64,000 bases of DNA from positions 15,347,201 through 15,411,200 of the forward strand of contig CM051028.1 in the NCBI GenBank assembly GCA_027627225.1, in the 5' to 3' direction. Both the position numbers and the translations under genes were made by a program. The DNA comes from Congeria kusceri. Its lineage: Eukaryota; Mollusca; Bivalvia; Myida; Dreissenidae. The stretch's first letter is position 1. Each line of letters begins with the position of its first letter. Shown here one piece after another: positions 43,612 to 55,500 of this stretch. The notes beneath the pieces are model-generated. The model searched no databases and was not told where the DNA came from. It saw nothing but the letters and a program-made list of their open reading frames with translations.

Positions 43612-44530
43612 AGCTAGGTACGCTATTTGAAATCCAATATTTCCCAAACAAGTTCGGTAAGGCATCCTTTTTATTAATGTTTTGGGGTAAGTATACTTCG
43701 ATGCATGTATATGCGAAATTTTAAGAAAATATGTCGTTTGGAACACAATATGCATTTAATAAAATATGAAGTTTCAGATAGCATTATTAGTTCCCATTGG
43801 ACACACTTAAATGTCCAGTCAAATTCATTATTTTAGCAGTAAATGTAGGTAAAACGTTTTTATTATCAACATACACTTGTATTTTGCCAAACAAAGCATG
43901 TAAAACATATCAGTTGAAAGAACCGTAACCTTGTTTGAAAAAAAAAGTCCTATATACTTTAAACATTGATAAAAATTCAAACTGAAAAAAGGGGCTTCGA
44001 TAGGTACGGTATTCAAAACCCAATATTTCCAGAACAAGGCCGGTGACCCCTATTGTTTAAGACTGTTTTAGTTTCAGTATACAATGACGCAAATATATGG
44101 GATCTTTTAACAAAATCTGTCGTTTGGAACAAAAGATATTTGTATATTTGATTATTTATTGACGACTTCACAGGAATATGTAATGAACAATTAACAAGTT
44201 TAAGCGTCCATTAAAAGTCATTTTTTAAATGGTAACTGTAGATAAAGCGCGTTTTATCATTAAACTGCACTTGTATGTTGCCAAACGAAACATTTAAAAA
44301 ATATACATTAAAAAACCACCATCCTTGTTTGAAAATGAACGAATTATATACTTCCACACTGCTAATCACACAAACTGAAAAAACGGCTTCGACAGGTACC
44401 GTATTCAAAACCTAATATATCCGGAACAAGGCCGGTGACCCCTATTTTTTAGACTGTTTTAGTTTTAGGATACATTGACGCATGTTTGTGCAAATTTTAA
44501 GAAAATCTGTCGTTGAAAAAAATTTGTTGC
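43612..44530. repeat. Tandem repeat of ~390-bp units, two full and one partial
   Basis: 'gctaggtacgctatttgaaa' (43615), 'gataggtacggtattcaaaa' (about 44000) and 'gacaggtaccgtattcaaaa' (about 44392) start successive units that share 'gaacaaggccggtgacccct', 'tctgtcgtttggaacaa', 'cacttgtattttgccaaac' and 'ccttgtttgaaaa'. Units are about 80% alike by eye. Non-coding. Confidence 0.85.
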
Positions 44531-44764
44531 GAACGTCTTTAAGATCATTTACTTATATTAATTTTGAAATTGCGCGTAGAGTTGATGTTGACTTTGAAGA
44601 CAATTCCCACAAAAATTCTCCCTCATGGATATACAAGGTACACTAGCTTTAAGTAAGGAATACTGTACCGGTCTATAACAAGTCTTTCAGCAACAAAACA
44701 ATGATCAGTACTAACACACATTGATATTGATAGGCCAGGACCGGTGTTACAATACAGTCATTTA

Positions 44765-45775
44765 ATCATTTTCGCTCGACTGTTCGAAGAAAAGGCAAGC
44801 TATTCTACTCTCACCGGCGATGGCGTTGGCGTCGGCGTCCGAGCTAGGTTAGAGTTTTTTGGTAAGCTAGTTTCTCAGGAATGGCTTGAGAGATTTCATT
44901 CAAACTTAAAACATGTATTCCTCACATTAAAATGAACCTATAGGCCTAGTTTGGTAACTCTAATTTGAAATTTGTAACAATTATGGACAATTTTACATAT
45001 AAGCTATATATGGACAGGTTAAAGTTTTTCGGTAAACTGGTTTCACAGGAATGGCTTGAAAGATTTCATTCAAACTTGGAACTCTTATTTCCTATATTAA
45101 AAATGAACTCATAGGCCAATGTTGATAACTCCATTTTGAAATTTGTCAAAATTATGGGCATTTTTACACTTAGAAATTTTACATATAAGCTATATGGACA
45201 GGTTAAATTTGTGTTGGAAAGTAGGCTTCTCAGGAATGGCTTGAGGGATTTCATTCAAACTTAGAACACTTATTTCCTATATTAAAATGAAATCATAGGT
45301 CAATTTTGATAAATCTTGTTTGAATTTTGTCAAAATTATGGGCATTTTTACACTTAAACAATTTTAAGTGGGTGGAATGACGGCGTCAACTTTTGATTTC
45401 CACTCGCTAACTTGCAAACCAGTCTTCATACATAAATACCGTAAAGCAACACTTTACTTGGGATTGCATTTGTGGTGGGTTGGGTGGGGTCAAGGTCAAG
45501 GTCACTGCTACTAAAAGTAGAAAAACACATCTTCTGCTTTATAACTCTTAATAAAATTCAATTTATAGATACTGTATAACGAGACATTTCACGAGATTGC
45601 ATATAGGATTAGTTGGGTCAAGGTCATTGTCACTGTTTTGAAATTTAAAAAAATGCTTCCACTCAGTAACTCGAGAAAGAATTTAATTTTGTTTAATTTG
45701 CCCCTACTATAAAGTTTGTTTTAGAAAAAATGTCGGAAACTTTGACAAGCACAAAAAAAGTCCACCGACAGATCT
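44765..45775 (-). mobile_element. Helentron-like array element, copy 4, diverged
   Basis: The left end TCGCTCGACTGTTCGAAGAA then AAGGCAAGCTATTCTACTCT, then GGCGTCGGCGTCC, matches the corresponding end of copy 1. The array has about three ~180-bp units ('tttcacaggaatggcttgaa', 'agatttcattcaaacttgga', 'ttttacatataagctat'). The right side continues with 'caaggtcaaggtcactg' text to 'ccaccgacagatcttgttt', which fits the other terminus although the hairpin is degraded. Confidence 0.6.
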
Positions 45776-47440
45776 TGTTTATAATGTACTTCATACTTCA
45801 TATAAAAAGAAAACGTCTGTATAAAAGATAACACAAAAATATATATCATTTGAACAGGCAGACTTTTACTCCATCAAACCGCAGGTGTTCATTGACACTG
45901 GAACGATGTAAACGGGTGCATTTAGCGTCCTAGTTGTCATAATTGACGTTTTATGTCAATCATATTCAAATTAATTAATGATTTATCTAAAATTAAATTA
46001 GTTTCTAAAAATCTAAAAAGGTACACGACCCTTTCGGGAATGAGCGTGCTCAGTTTGTGAAAGTGTGTGTGCGTTTCCCAGACTATAACTGTTGTTACGT
46101 TCAGACCTATATTCCTTTGTATAAAGGTCAAGGTCCCAAATAGTGATACAATGTTAAATATTAAGAAATTTTATAAAAAGTCCATGGACTATAATGCAAT
46201 CAAGCAAAGTACTGTGTTTCAATAGTTGGACATGAATGCTAATACATGTATGTTGAAATGTTGGGCACACGGTTAATATGGTGTTTCATGGGCACAAAGG
46301 TCAAGGTCAGATAATTTTCGCGTAAAATTAAGCGTGTTTGCTTGTTCACGATGTTTCATCGACGTATCTTCGAAGCTTAGACTAAATTTAGTCCCTGAAA
46401 ACAAACTGCTGAAACTGAGTGTGAAATGTAAAGTTCGACACATCTTTTTTCTTGTTTTATCTTACCAAGTTACATTTCCTTGGGAGAGTTTTCAGTTTTT
46501 ACTGTCTTGAGCAAGATCGAAATGGCAAGCACGTTATACAAGGAACAAAGTAACATTATATACGATGAATTCCATATTTGACAGAAACGACTGCATCAGT
46601 CTACTTCGAGGTTTGGTTACAACATTTATTTGGCTTGAATGATTTTTTATATACCTAAGTTAGAGGTCAAGGTTACGATTTGGAGATGGAGTGTTACCAC
46701 GAAAGAATGCAATAGATTTCACAGTAGTAAATGTTTTGAAATGACCTGATTGTAGAGCAAAAAAAACAAACAATCCCACGCCAGTTTGGATATTGTTTCA
46801 CCATTGTCGTCGAGGGAACACAACTAACACAATGTCTGATTATTGACTGCGAACTTTTAATCAAGTAAAACAAACCGCGTGTGTGATACTACACAAGGGA
46901 TGGTGGGCAGAGGGTTTTTTATTGCTGGCAAACGCGCTCAGTTGCCGAATCGGGTGCTACCTGTGTTACTAGTTCGATTTTGGAAAAAACAACAACATCA
47001 TAATTATTATAATTGAAATAATCACTGTTTTATGCGATTATATTTATCACAGACGGACGTAGGAACAACACAGACCCGAAGGATGGTTATTCCGTTGAAT
47101 TACAGTCGGTAGCATTCAGCATCACATGTAATACAACTGTCCTCTAAAAGCAAAATACATTCATTTAAAAACCACGCATGCAAAATTAATAAAATTATGA
47201 TATACTACAGAGGTGTACTCGCTCACTAAAGTAACTTGCGAATTCAAGTCCCAGTTATTTTTCCACGCAAATGATTATGAAATTACGGTTGCATTAGCTA
47301 ATGTTTGAACGCCCCTCCCATCAAAGAAACTGTAACATAGCTGTAAATAAGGTCGTTGAAAACTGGCAAGAAGAAACTTATTAAATTAACGAAAACTGCT
47401 GTTTTTACCGAAAGTGAGAAAAAGTGAATGATTGATAGGC
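45776..47440. other. Non-coding with dispersed-repeat character
   Basis: Scattered 'aaaggtcaaggtc' phrases (46128, 46298, 46662) suggest remnants of one or more array elements. No coding exon is evident. Confidence 0.35.
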
Positions 47441-48770
47441 AAAAAAAACTTAGGCTCGGCGGAAAAATTACGGGGGTGGGGTGGGGGGTGGGGGTGGGGG
47501 GGGGTCGGGTAAGCGGAAACCAACAACTTGTTTACGCCTTACGGGTTTTGACTGTTTTAAAGGTGTATTTTGAATCGAATGATTCTATATAAGTAATTAT
47601 GGCCCAGTTTCTCACATTTTCTTAAGAAAAACAAGCTTAAGTACATGTATCTTATTTCAGCAATTTAATATTATTTTAAAACTGATGTTACAACATATAA
47701 CACCTTTTGCTGTAATTATCTGACATAATTTTTTTGTTCAAACAGTAATATGTCTTTACCATATTATTTTTGCACACTTTACTGCAATATGGAAATAATG
47801 ATTTTAAGCTAATCCTGTTATAATATACTGTTATATATAGATTTTGTAGAAAACGTCGCAATTTTTAATAAATAATAATCCCATGCTACCTTCTTAAGGC
47901 ATATAAGAGGAAATCATATCTTCCTTTCTTGTACCTCGCACAGGCCGTCGTATCAACGATTAGCCCAAACAAAGTAATAAATCATCAGTGATAATACCTT
48001 TTTTTCTCCCAGCGGTCATTCATTACTCGGGGTACTCTATTATTAAGGAAATTATGGTTAATTATACCCAGTTTCATATAAATAATATACGTGGCGATGG
48101 TTGGTGGTAGGCCGGCCAGTAATGAGAAATGGGTATTGGTAACGTGAAACTCGGTCTGTAGAAAACAGGCAAACATGAAGTACATGTATTATATTTTGGT
48201 AAGTAGATAAACTTATCTTATAAACGCTTTTGTGTCCATGTACGTATGTTGTACGGACTGACGGCGGACGTTCCAACATATGGTATTAGGGGGTTTTTGG
48301 TATACAAATTTGACCCTAGCCCTAAGCCCCAAAACCTAAATTAGCCACTAATACCGTCCACCATTTGATGATTAATAATTATTGGTTTTTGTTCTTTGTT
48401 CAACTTGCGGAATGAACCCCTAAACCCTAAATGTTGGCTCGGACAAACAGATGCACGGAACTGACAGACGGACGAAAAAATATATTTTGCCAATGATCCA
48501 CAAAAAAATCACATAATTTATTAATTATGACTGGCAAAAGTCTACGTGGCTGATATACAATATGACCAATCCTCTATGTAGCACCACTGTCGAGATCTAT
48601 ATGAGGACCTTTTACTTTTTCGTTTTCTAATTTAGTAAGTAAAACTTACGTGTTTGTGTTTAATCAGAAGACACATGTTAGTTTTCCTAAAATAATTAGG
48701 CGTAAAAAACGTTGTTGGTTTTCGCTTACCCGACCTACCCCCTATTTTTTTCCGCCGACCAATACAGTTT
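47441..48770. repeat. Inverted pair of ~90-bp element ends, 1.15 kb apart
   Basis: 47441-47545 reads 'ggctcggcggaaaaattac', then a G-rich tract, then 'gtcgggtaagcggaaaccaa', 'caacttgtttacgcctta'. 48695-48770 is its reverse complement ('ttaggcgtaaaaaacgttgt', 'tggttttcgcttacccgacc'). The variable outer ends point toward each other, opposite to a normal TIR element, so these may be ends of two separate insertions. Between them is AT-rich DNA with no gene. At 48290-48430 there are a few degenerate CCCTAA/CCCTAAA words. Confidence 0.55.
47472..47510 (+). other. G-rich tract, potential G-quadruplex
   Basis: At least five runs of four or more G separated by single T residues (gggggtggggtggggggtgg and onward), a strong predicted intramolecular G4. 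It occupies the position of the GGTAGG box in the related inverted copy (48738-48750) and looks like an expansion of it. Confidence 0.7.
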
Positions 48771-49495
48771 TTCTTGTCTGATTTTCGCGGAAAAAGAGCA
48801 GTTTTTGCCAACATTATAAGTTTCTTGCAAGGAATCTCTTTTTATATGACGTTATTTATAGTTAAGGTACAGTTTTTTTGTTGGGAGGCGTTTAAACATT
48901 TTACATACTGTCCAATATACTTAAAATGTGTGGTGAATATGCGGCGAAGAAAAAAAAAAAAGACAAAATCAATGACTGCAGGTTGTTGTATTTTATGGAC
49001 ATCCTGAAGTTAAACTTTCAACCGTTTCGCTTAACTGCTGTCTAAAGTCATGATAATTTCATCGATCAAATCCTGCGTGAAGTCGTACTAAAGAAGTTCC
49101 TCTTTAACTACAGACCAGCTGTTTTTAATATTTAATCATGCTTTTCCAGTGATATCCTACACGCCGTGAAGGTCGCTTAATTATTTAACAGACGTAGAAA
49201 TTCTACCTTCAGAATATGGTCCATTTTGAAATACCCTCGGATAAACTTCTGTGGTCTCCTGGATATGTAGTCTGTTTGTTTGATTGTTTGATTGTTTATT
49301 GACACAAACATGCCTTTTAACATTCAGTGATGGACTTTAATTGGATATCAAGACGTTTCGAACTGTAAAAATAGTCAAGGTTGTTAAACGGATAGCTCAG
49401 TTTAAAATGTAATATATCGTTTGCAAAATACTTATGCAATCCATCGAGAAGAGTTGAAATTTATCGTGTTAATCATACCATAATTTTTATCTTTC
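48771..49495. other. Non-coding, nothing recognised
   Basis: Short ORFs only; an A-run at 48950-48961. Confidence 0.35.
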
Positions 49496-49890
49496 ATTTC
49501 GATCTAACTTTGTATTCATTCTATCGGTCATATCTTTTATTTTATCATATCGATCATACCTTTTACTTTAATATATCGGCCATACATGATACTTTATCAA
49601 AACGGCGATACCTTTTACTTTATTATATCGGTCGTACATTTTACTGTATGATATCGGCCATACCTTTTACTTTATAACATCGGTCGTACCTTTTACTTTA
49701 TCATATCGGTCATACCTTTTACGTTATCATATCGTTAATATATTTTACTTTATCATATTGGTAATATATTTTACTTTATCATGTTGGTCATACCTTTTAC
49801 TTAATCATGTCGATACCTTTTACTTTATAATATCGATAATACCTTTTACTTTATCATATCGATCATACCTTTTACTTAAACCTATCGACG
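49496..49890. repeat. 26-bp minisatellite, unit TCATACCTTTTACTTTATCATATCGG
   Basis: About 15 AT-rich units of roughly 26 bp, moderately diverged (ATCGGTCAT / ATCGATAAT variants). Non-coding. Confidence 0.9.
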
Positions 49891-51119
49891 GTATATTTTA
49901 TGATGTGTTTGTGTCAGTGAGGTCTTACTTCTTTGTTGTTTTTTTTAAGTCTCGCTTTTTCAGGCTGCTATATGCTGTTGGCTTTGGTGTACAAACGCGT
50001 TTAAAGTAGACGTGACGCGCGTTGTTGGTTCAAATTTGTGTAACATAAAATTGACGTCGTTTTAACGTCTAAATTTCCCATACGTTCCACTAGACAAGAG
50101 CTGTATTACTTTTCGCAACGACATTTATTATATATTATATTCACGAAATAAATGATTATAACATAATGTAATACAATCTGATACACGGGACACGCCATTT
50201 TTAGCGTGACTGAAAATGATTCATAGCAAAAAAACAACATCCACGCTCATTTAATTTTTATGATGATGCTTCATATGAAAGCGTCTGTCTTTTCTCTAAA
50301 TGTAGATACCCATATGTGTTATGTTTGTTAAATTACTTGTTTGTTTTTGAGGATTATTGTACGAGCTATGAACGTATTTTCAATATTTGCACCAACAACG
50401 CGCGTCACGTCTAACATAGCTTTTGTTGATCAGTCGGAATTGTCTGTCCGTCTTACATAAGCGTATATGCGTTCGTCTGCTTTTCTATTATGACTCTGTC
50501 AGATACCTTTGAATGAGTAATAGCTGTATGGGTTTTTCTGTTATGTATTTCCCCAAAGAAATTGTTTGTCGTGGCTTATATTACGTGTGGTCCAGACTTA
50601 ACACACTTCCACAAGTATTCACGAGCGTTTTATTTTCGTGAAAATCTCTCAGCTTTGCAATTAAATTTAACTTGTAATCACATATAATAAATAAAATGCA
50701 TGCATAATCATTTCCTTTATATTAAAAAATGTAATATCATCATATGTAAGAAAATACAGCGTTCCTTTAATGTCATCTGTAAAACCTTGCATTTATAACA
50801 AATTGTACGAATAGATTACAGTATTAATCAAATAAATCCGTTACAAAAACTATTGCTTTACTAAAAATCATTAAAATGTACAATTGTAACAAAAACTACA
50901 GCGTTTCTTTAATACCATCGGTATAAGACCTTGTATTAACAACAAACAACTATCACTTTATTAATTCAGTCTATCGGGGTATTTGCTAAAACGAGATTTA
51001 TTTGACTTACTCAATGCCCGATCCAAAGCGTGCCTCTATATTGCTCACTGGGTTATTAGCCAATATCATGTCTACCACTCCCCGATGGTAAAAGTGGCGA
51101 GCAGCGTTATAAGAAGTTA
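49891..51119. other. Intergenic, upstream of the SPRY gene
   Basis: Includes an AACAAGAGCTGT-like head (tagacaagagctgtattact, 50092) without a recognisable array after it. 'gacgcgcgttgttggt' (50013) and 'caacaacgcgcgtcacgtct' (50392) form an inverted pair about 380 bp apart, so 50005-50412 is likely a small TIR element. The remainder is AT-rich and probably holds the SPRY gene promoter. Confidence 0.4.
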
Positions 51120-51249
51120 AATATACACATTCGGTCTTTGTGATTGATGTTGAACTGGTGAAAGGAATATCACATAGGCATTAGCATGGAGCAGAGTGAA
51201 GAAACGTGGCGCAATACACGACTTTCCTTTACCGGATACGAATAAACAG
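51120..51249 (+). promoter_or_regulatory. 5' untranslated exon of the SPRY gene with a 19-codon uORF
   Basis: A donor AACAG|GTAAGA at 51250 ends a non-repetitive stretch. ATG at 51186 opens a reading frame of 19 codons (MEQSEETWRNTRLSFTGYE) closed by TAA just before the donor. The next exon begins at 52516 and contains an in-frame TAG upstream of its own ATG, so the uORF cannot extend into the main protein. The 5' limit of this exon is a guess. The uORF could dampen translation of the SPRY protein (inference). Confidence 0.45.
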
Positions 51250-51384
51250 GTAAGACTTTAACCAGAACTATATAGTGCTTTAAAAAGTATATAAACATAT
51301 GTATGTAATGCAATTCTGTATTCTTCTTTTGCATATAAATTAAAGAAACTGTAAAGTATTTGTAATAATCGTGGACATCTTATT

Positions 51385-52300
51385 AAGTTCAATACTACAT
51401 CGTATCAAGTTCTACACTACATGTTATCAAGATAATACACTACATCGTATCAAGTTCTACACTACATCTTATCAAGATAATACACTACATCGTATCAAGC
51501 AAAACTCTACATCTTATCAAGCTCTACACAACACCCTAGCAAGCTCTACTCTACATCTTATCAAGATAATACACTACATCGTATCAAGCAAAACTCTACA
51601 TCTTATCAAGCGCTACACAACACCATAGCAGGCTCTACTCTATATCTTATCAAGTTCTATACTTCATCCTATCAAAGTATTCACTACATCTTATCAAGCT
51701 ATACACTACATATTATCAAGTTTTAGATGATATCTTATCAAGCGTTACACTTCATATTATCAAGTTTTATACGACATCTGATCAAACTCTACACAACATC
51801 TTATCAAACTCTACGCTACATCTTATCAAGCTCTACGTACACTACATCGTTTCAAGCTCCACTCTATATATAATCAATCTCTTTGCTACATTTGATCAAG
51901 CTCTTCACAACATTTTATCAAGGACTACACTACATCTTGTCAAGTTCAACACTACATTTTATTAAGATCTACACTATATCTTACATGTATTAAGCTCCAT
52001 ATTACATCCTATCAAACTCTACACTACATCGTATCAAGCACTACACTACATCTTGTCAAGCACTACACTACATCTTATCAAGCTCTACGTTGCAGCATAT
52101 CATGCTCAACTCTACATTTTATCAAGCTCTACACTAAATCTTATCAAGCTCTACATGACATCTTAACAAGCTGTACACTGCATTTTAACAAGCTCTACAG
52201 TGCATTATAAAAATAAATAATGTGGCTCTTCGTCGTATAAAGCTCTATACTTCATCTTATAACAAGTTATACACTACATCTTATCAAGTTATTAACTAGA
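51385..52300. repeat. 22-bp minisatellite, unit CTACACTACATCTTATCAAG + CT
   Basis: Around 40 units averaging 22 bp, diverged, located in the intron between the untranslated exon and the first coding exon of the SPRY gene. The ORF 51371-51628 is array sequence. Confidence 0.93.
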
Positions 52301-52534
52301 TCTTTACTTAACGGATGATATCACCTAAATGTTTACCGTTAGTCTTATTGGATGTATAATTCAAAGCAAAAATCCAATAACATATCGAATTCATGTTCAC
52401 TTTAAAGTTTAAACCTATTTAAGTTTTATATAGTCATAGGAACATAGTTATTGTACAGTTTAAAGGCAGAATATATCAGTTGTGTAAAACACATTTACTA
52501 TGTGTGTTTTTCCAGGTAGTCTGTAACCGTCACC

Positions 52535-55500
52535 ATGACGATAACGATAAAGGGATTCGCTTGTGCCGCGACCTTTTTCATGGCAGACGACAACTGCACT
52601 GTCCACGTGGCCAAAGTCGAGGGTGCTAATTTGCACACGAATTTAATTCAGGGAGTGACGTCACTCTCTAGTAATGGCCGATTCTTTGAAGTGGAACTGC
52701 TACAGGACTTAACAGGTAATACAATATAGTATTAAATAGGTGTCCAATTATTTATTTTGCCGTACAGAAAAGCTGTAATCGACACGCAATTGATTAAACA
52801 TAGAGATAGAGTTGTCCACGTAGACGCTTTAAATCGCGGACGTGGGAATATTGGAATTGCAATCCTCACATCGGGCACACATGTTCTTTGTGTATGTGTT
52901 GTATTCTTGTCCCTACTGATTGGAGTTTTGCAGATAACCTTTTAGTGATCATGTGTTTTGCATTTAACTTTCTTTAGTTTTGCAGATTGGCTTTAATCAT
53001 CAACTTGGTGATGATTACAAATTTTGCATGTAGCTTAGTAAAAAAAAAACAACAACGTAATTTTGCATGTATACTTACTAAAATCCGATTGTTGGCAGGT
53101 TACGTACTAATTAATGGTCTCGTGTCATGCAAGCCACTTTCTGTTATTTTGCAAGTGGTGTACTATTAATTGGCAGTTTTGCAGTTTACTTGTAATGGAA
53201 CAGATGTTTTGAGGCTAAGGCCAAAAAAAAATTAGTTCCATTTCTGCTCTCCTGCCCCCAAAAATAAGGGTCGGTAGGTAGGGATTTTTTTTATTTTATT
53301 ATTTTTTTATGATGGGAGAATGATGTCACACACATCTATGTTTCAGAAGAGTATCGTGTATTATGGTACTTCATATATTACGCGCACACTTTTACCATAA
53401 GCTCTGAAAATTCGGCGCGCGTTGTACACGGTAACAGTCTTTTTCAGTCACGGTTCTGTTTTGAAATTTTTAGTGATATTTGATTTTATATATTATTTAT
53501 ATTTTTTGTTATTAACGAAACATTGCATTCTAATTACCTTGCAATCATATTTCCAATTTGAACAAACAATAAAATCCATTAAAAACACAGTCATGGATAA
53601 TAACATCTGTTACAACTGAGAAGAGTGAAAGCGCCACGTTATCAATTGGCCAGGTCCTTAAAATATGTAAGCCGTTAGTAATAAACATAGCAACGGTTGT
53701 CGGTTTGACTTAAAAAGTCTTTGATGTGACTGCTTTGCCTGGGCCATTGTCTAGCAGTCTGTAGCACTAAGCGTGTAACACGATTAACACTTGGTCACTG
53801 AAAAAAGCAGGTAACACTGAGGTAACACTGTCGACCGAGGCTAAGGCAGTGTTTGTCGAGGGTTGACGAGACGCACTGTCACCCTCAAGGAAGTCAATAT
53901 TTATTTTATTATACCGAACAATCCCGTATCATTTGCGTACCGGGCGACATAGCGGTAGCGGGCGACATTGCCGGGCGACGTATCAAATTGTTGCCCGTTG
54001 CAGAATTAGCGTTCAAGAGGAAATGTCAAGGGTGTGTTGCATCGGATAAATTGTAGATTTAAATGGGAGCGACGAAATATACATGTATTGGAATTAACAT
54101 GGAGATTGTGTTGTGGCATAAAACTTATTGAATAGTAACATGAATATTTGCATTCAATTTGGATTAATATGTACAGGTAATTATGTATGCGTATATGAAA
54201 TGTACATTGATTACGTTTTTTATGAAAGTAAATTTAGTTCAATATTCCAGAAAATAACAATAAAAACCATGGACTCAGTTTGGTAAAATATTTATCATGT
54301 GCAACAGTGAATAATTATCAGGTTTATGAAACGCGATAGCCAATTAAAATCGTGTTTGGTAAAATGAATAAGAATATTTATCGACGGAAATAAATCATTT
54401 TTGGACCAAAAATATGTAGGGTCGGCAGCAAAATTAAAGGGTCGGTCGGGAGACCAGAAACGGGGGGGGGGGGGGGGGAGCCTAACTAACTTTCAAATTA
54501 CCGGATGTTTTGCAGCTACCAGTAAATTTCAAATTAACCGATATTTTGCAGCTACCACTAACTTTAAAATTAACGGATCTTTTGCTGCTTACTTTCAGAT
54601 GAACCGATGTTTTGCAGCTAACTTTCAGATGAATCGATGTTTTGCAACTAACTTTCACATGAATCGATGTTTTGCAACTAACTTTCAGATGAACGCATGT
54701 TTCGAAGCTAACGTCAAAATTAACTGATGTTTTGAATATAACTTTCAAATGAACGTATGTTTGCGTGTAACTTTTCGAATAACGGTAACGAATTTTTTAC
54801 GGGTAATTGTCTTTTGATCGAATTTTTTAAAGATAACTTTCTACTGATCGGCACAAACAGCCATGCGGTGTCGGGTAACGGCCAAGTTGCACCGCGGTTT
54901 GGTGGGCAGCCAATCATGTGGAACCTTCACCTGTCCGTACGTTACGTGTCACAAGGTGGCGGCATCTTCACTGCGGGGGACGGTCTCCGGAGCGACCACG
55001 GTTATGGGGCCAAAGGTCTGAATCTCTGGCTGATAATCCCCCATTTAAAATACATAACTTTTTGTTATAACACAAGTTTGCAATTCTATGCGTTTCCTGT
55101 TATGGCATCATACTGGATAATATACACACGGCATAGATTCCCCATTTCCTCGGATTGTTTAAAATACCATGAAATAATAAAATAGAGCAGGAAATTAAAA
55201 CAGTGTCGTTTGTTAACCTTTTATTTTTTATTAAGATGATGGACTGTAACATATTATAGTTGTGCGCATGCATATACAATGTACAAATACAAGTATTTTC
55301 TTTTCAAAAGAAAACATCGTATCCCATTATTTTTGTGATTTTGCAGATGCAAAACTACAAAAGTTAATGCGCGTGATTGTTTTTGATGATTCATATTTGG
55401 GACTCTTAAACTCGTTGCAGGCGACAAAATTACACTCTACCTCGAGGATAGTTTTCCAACACGTTCTTTGATGAACTTCTTTCTCAACGGGCGGCTGGTG

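Noticed and set aside
48290..48430. Interstitial telomeric repeats
   Set aside because: Only a few degenerate CCCTAA(A) words, not in tandem and not the TTAGGG array expected for molluscs.
47441..48770. A normal TIR element between the two inverted ends
   Set aside because: The variable outer tips face inward, opposite to the polarity of the related elements, so I report it only as an inverted pair.
54757..55185. 142-aa ORF taken as an unspliced gene
   Set aside because: Only 54833-55015 fits the SPRY domain and splice phases; the remainder is array sequence upstream and intron downstream.
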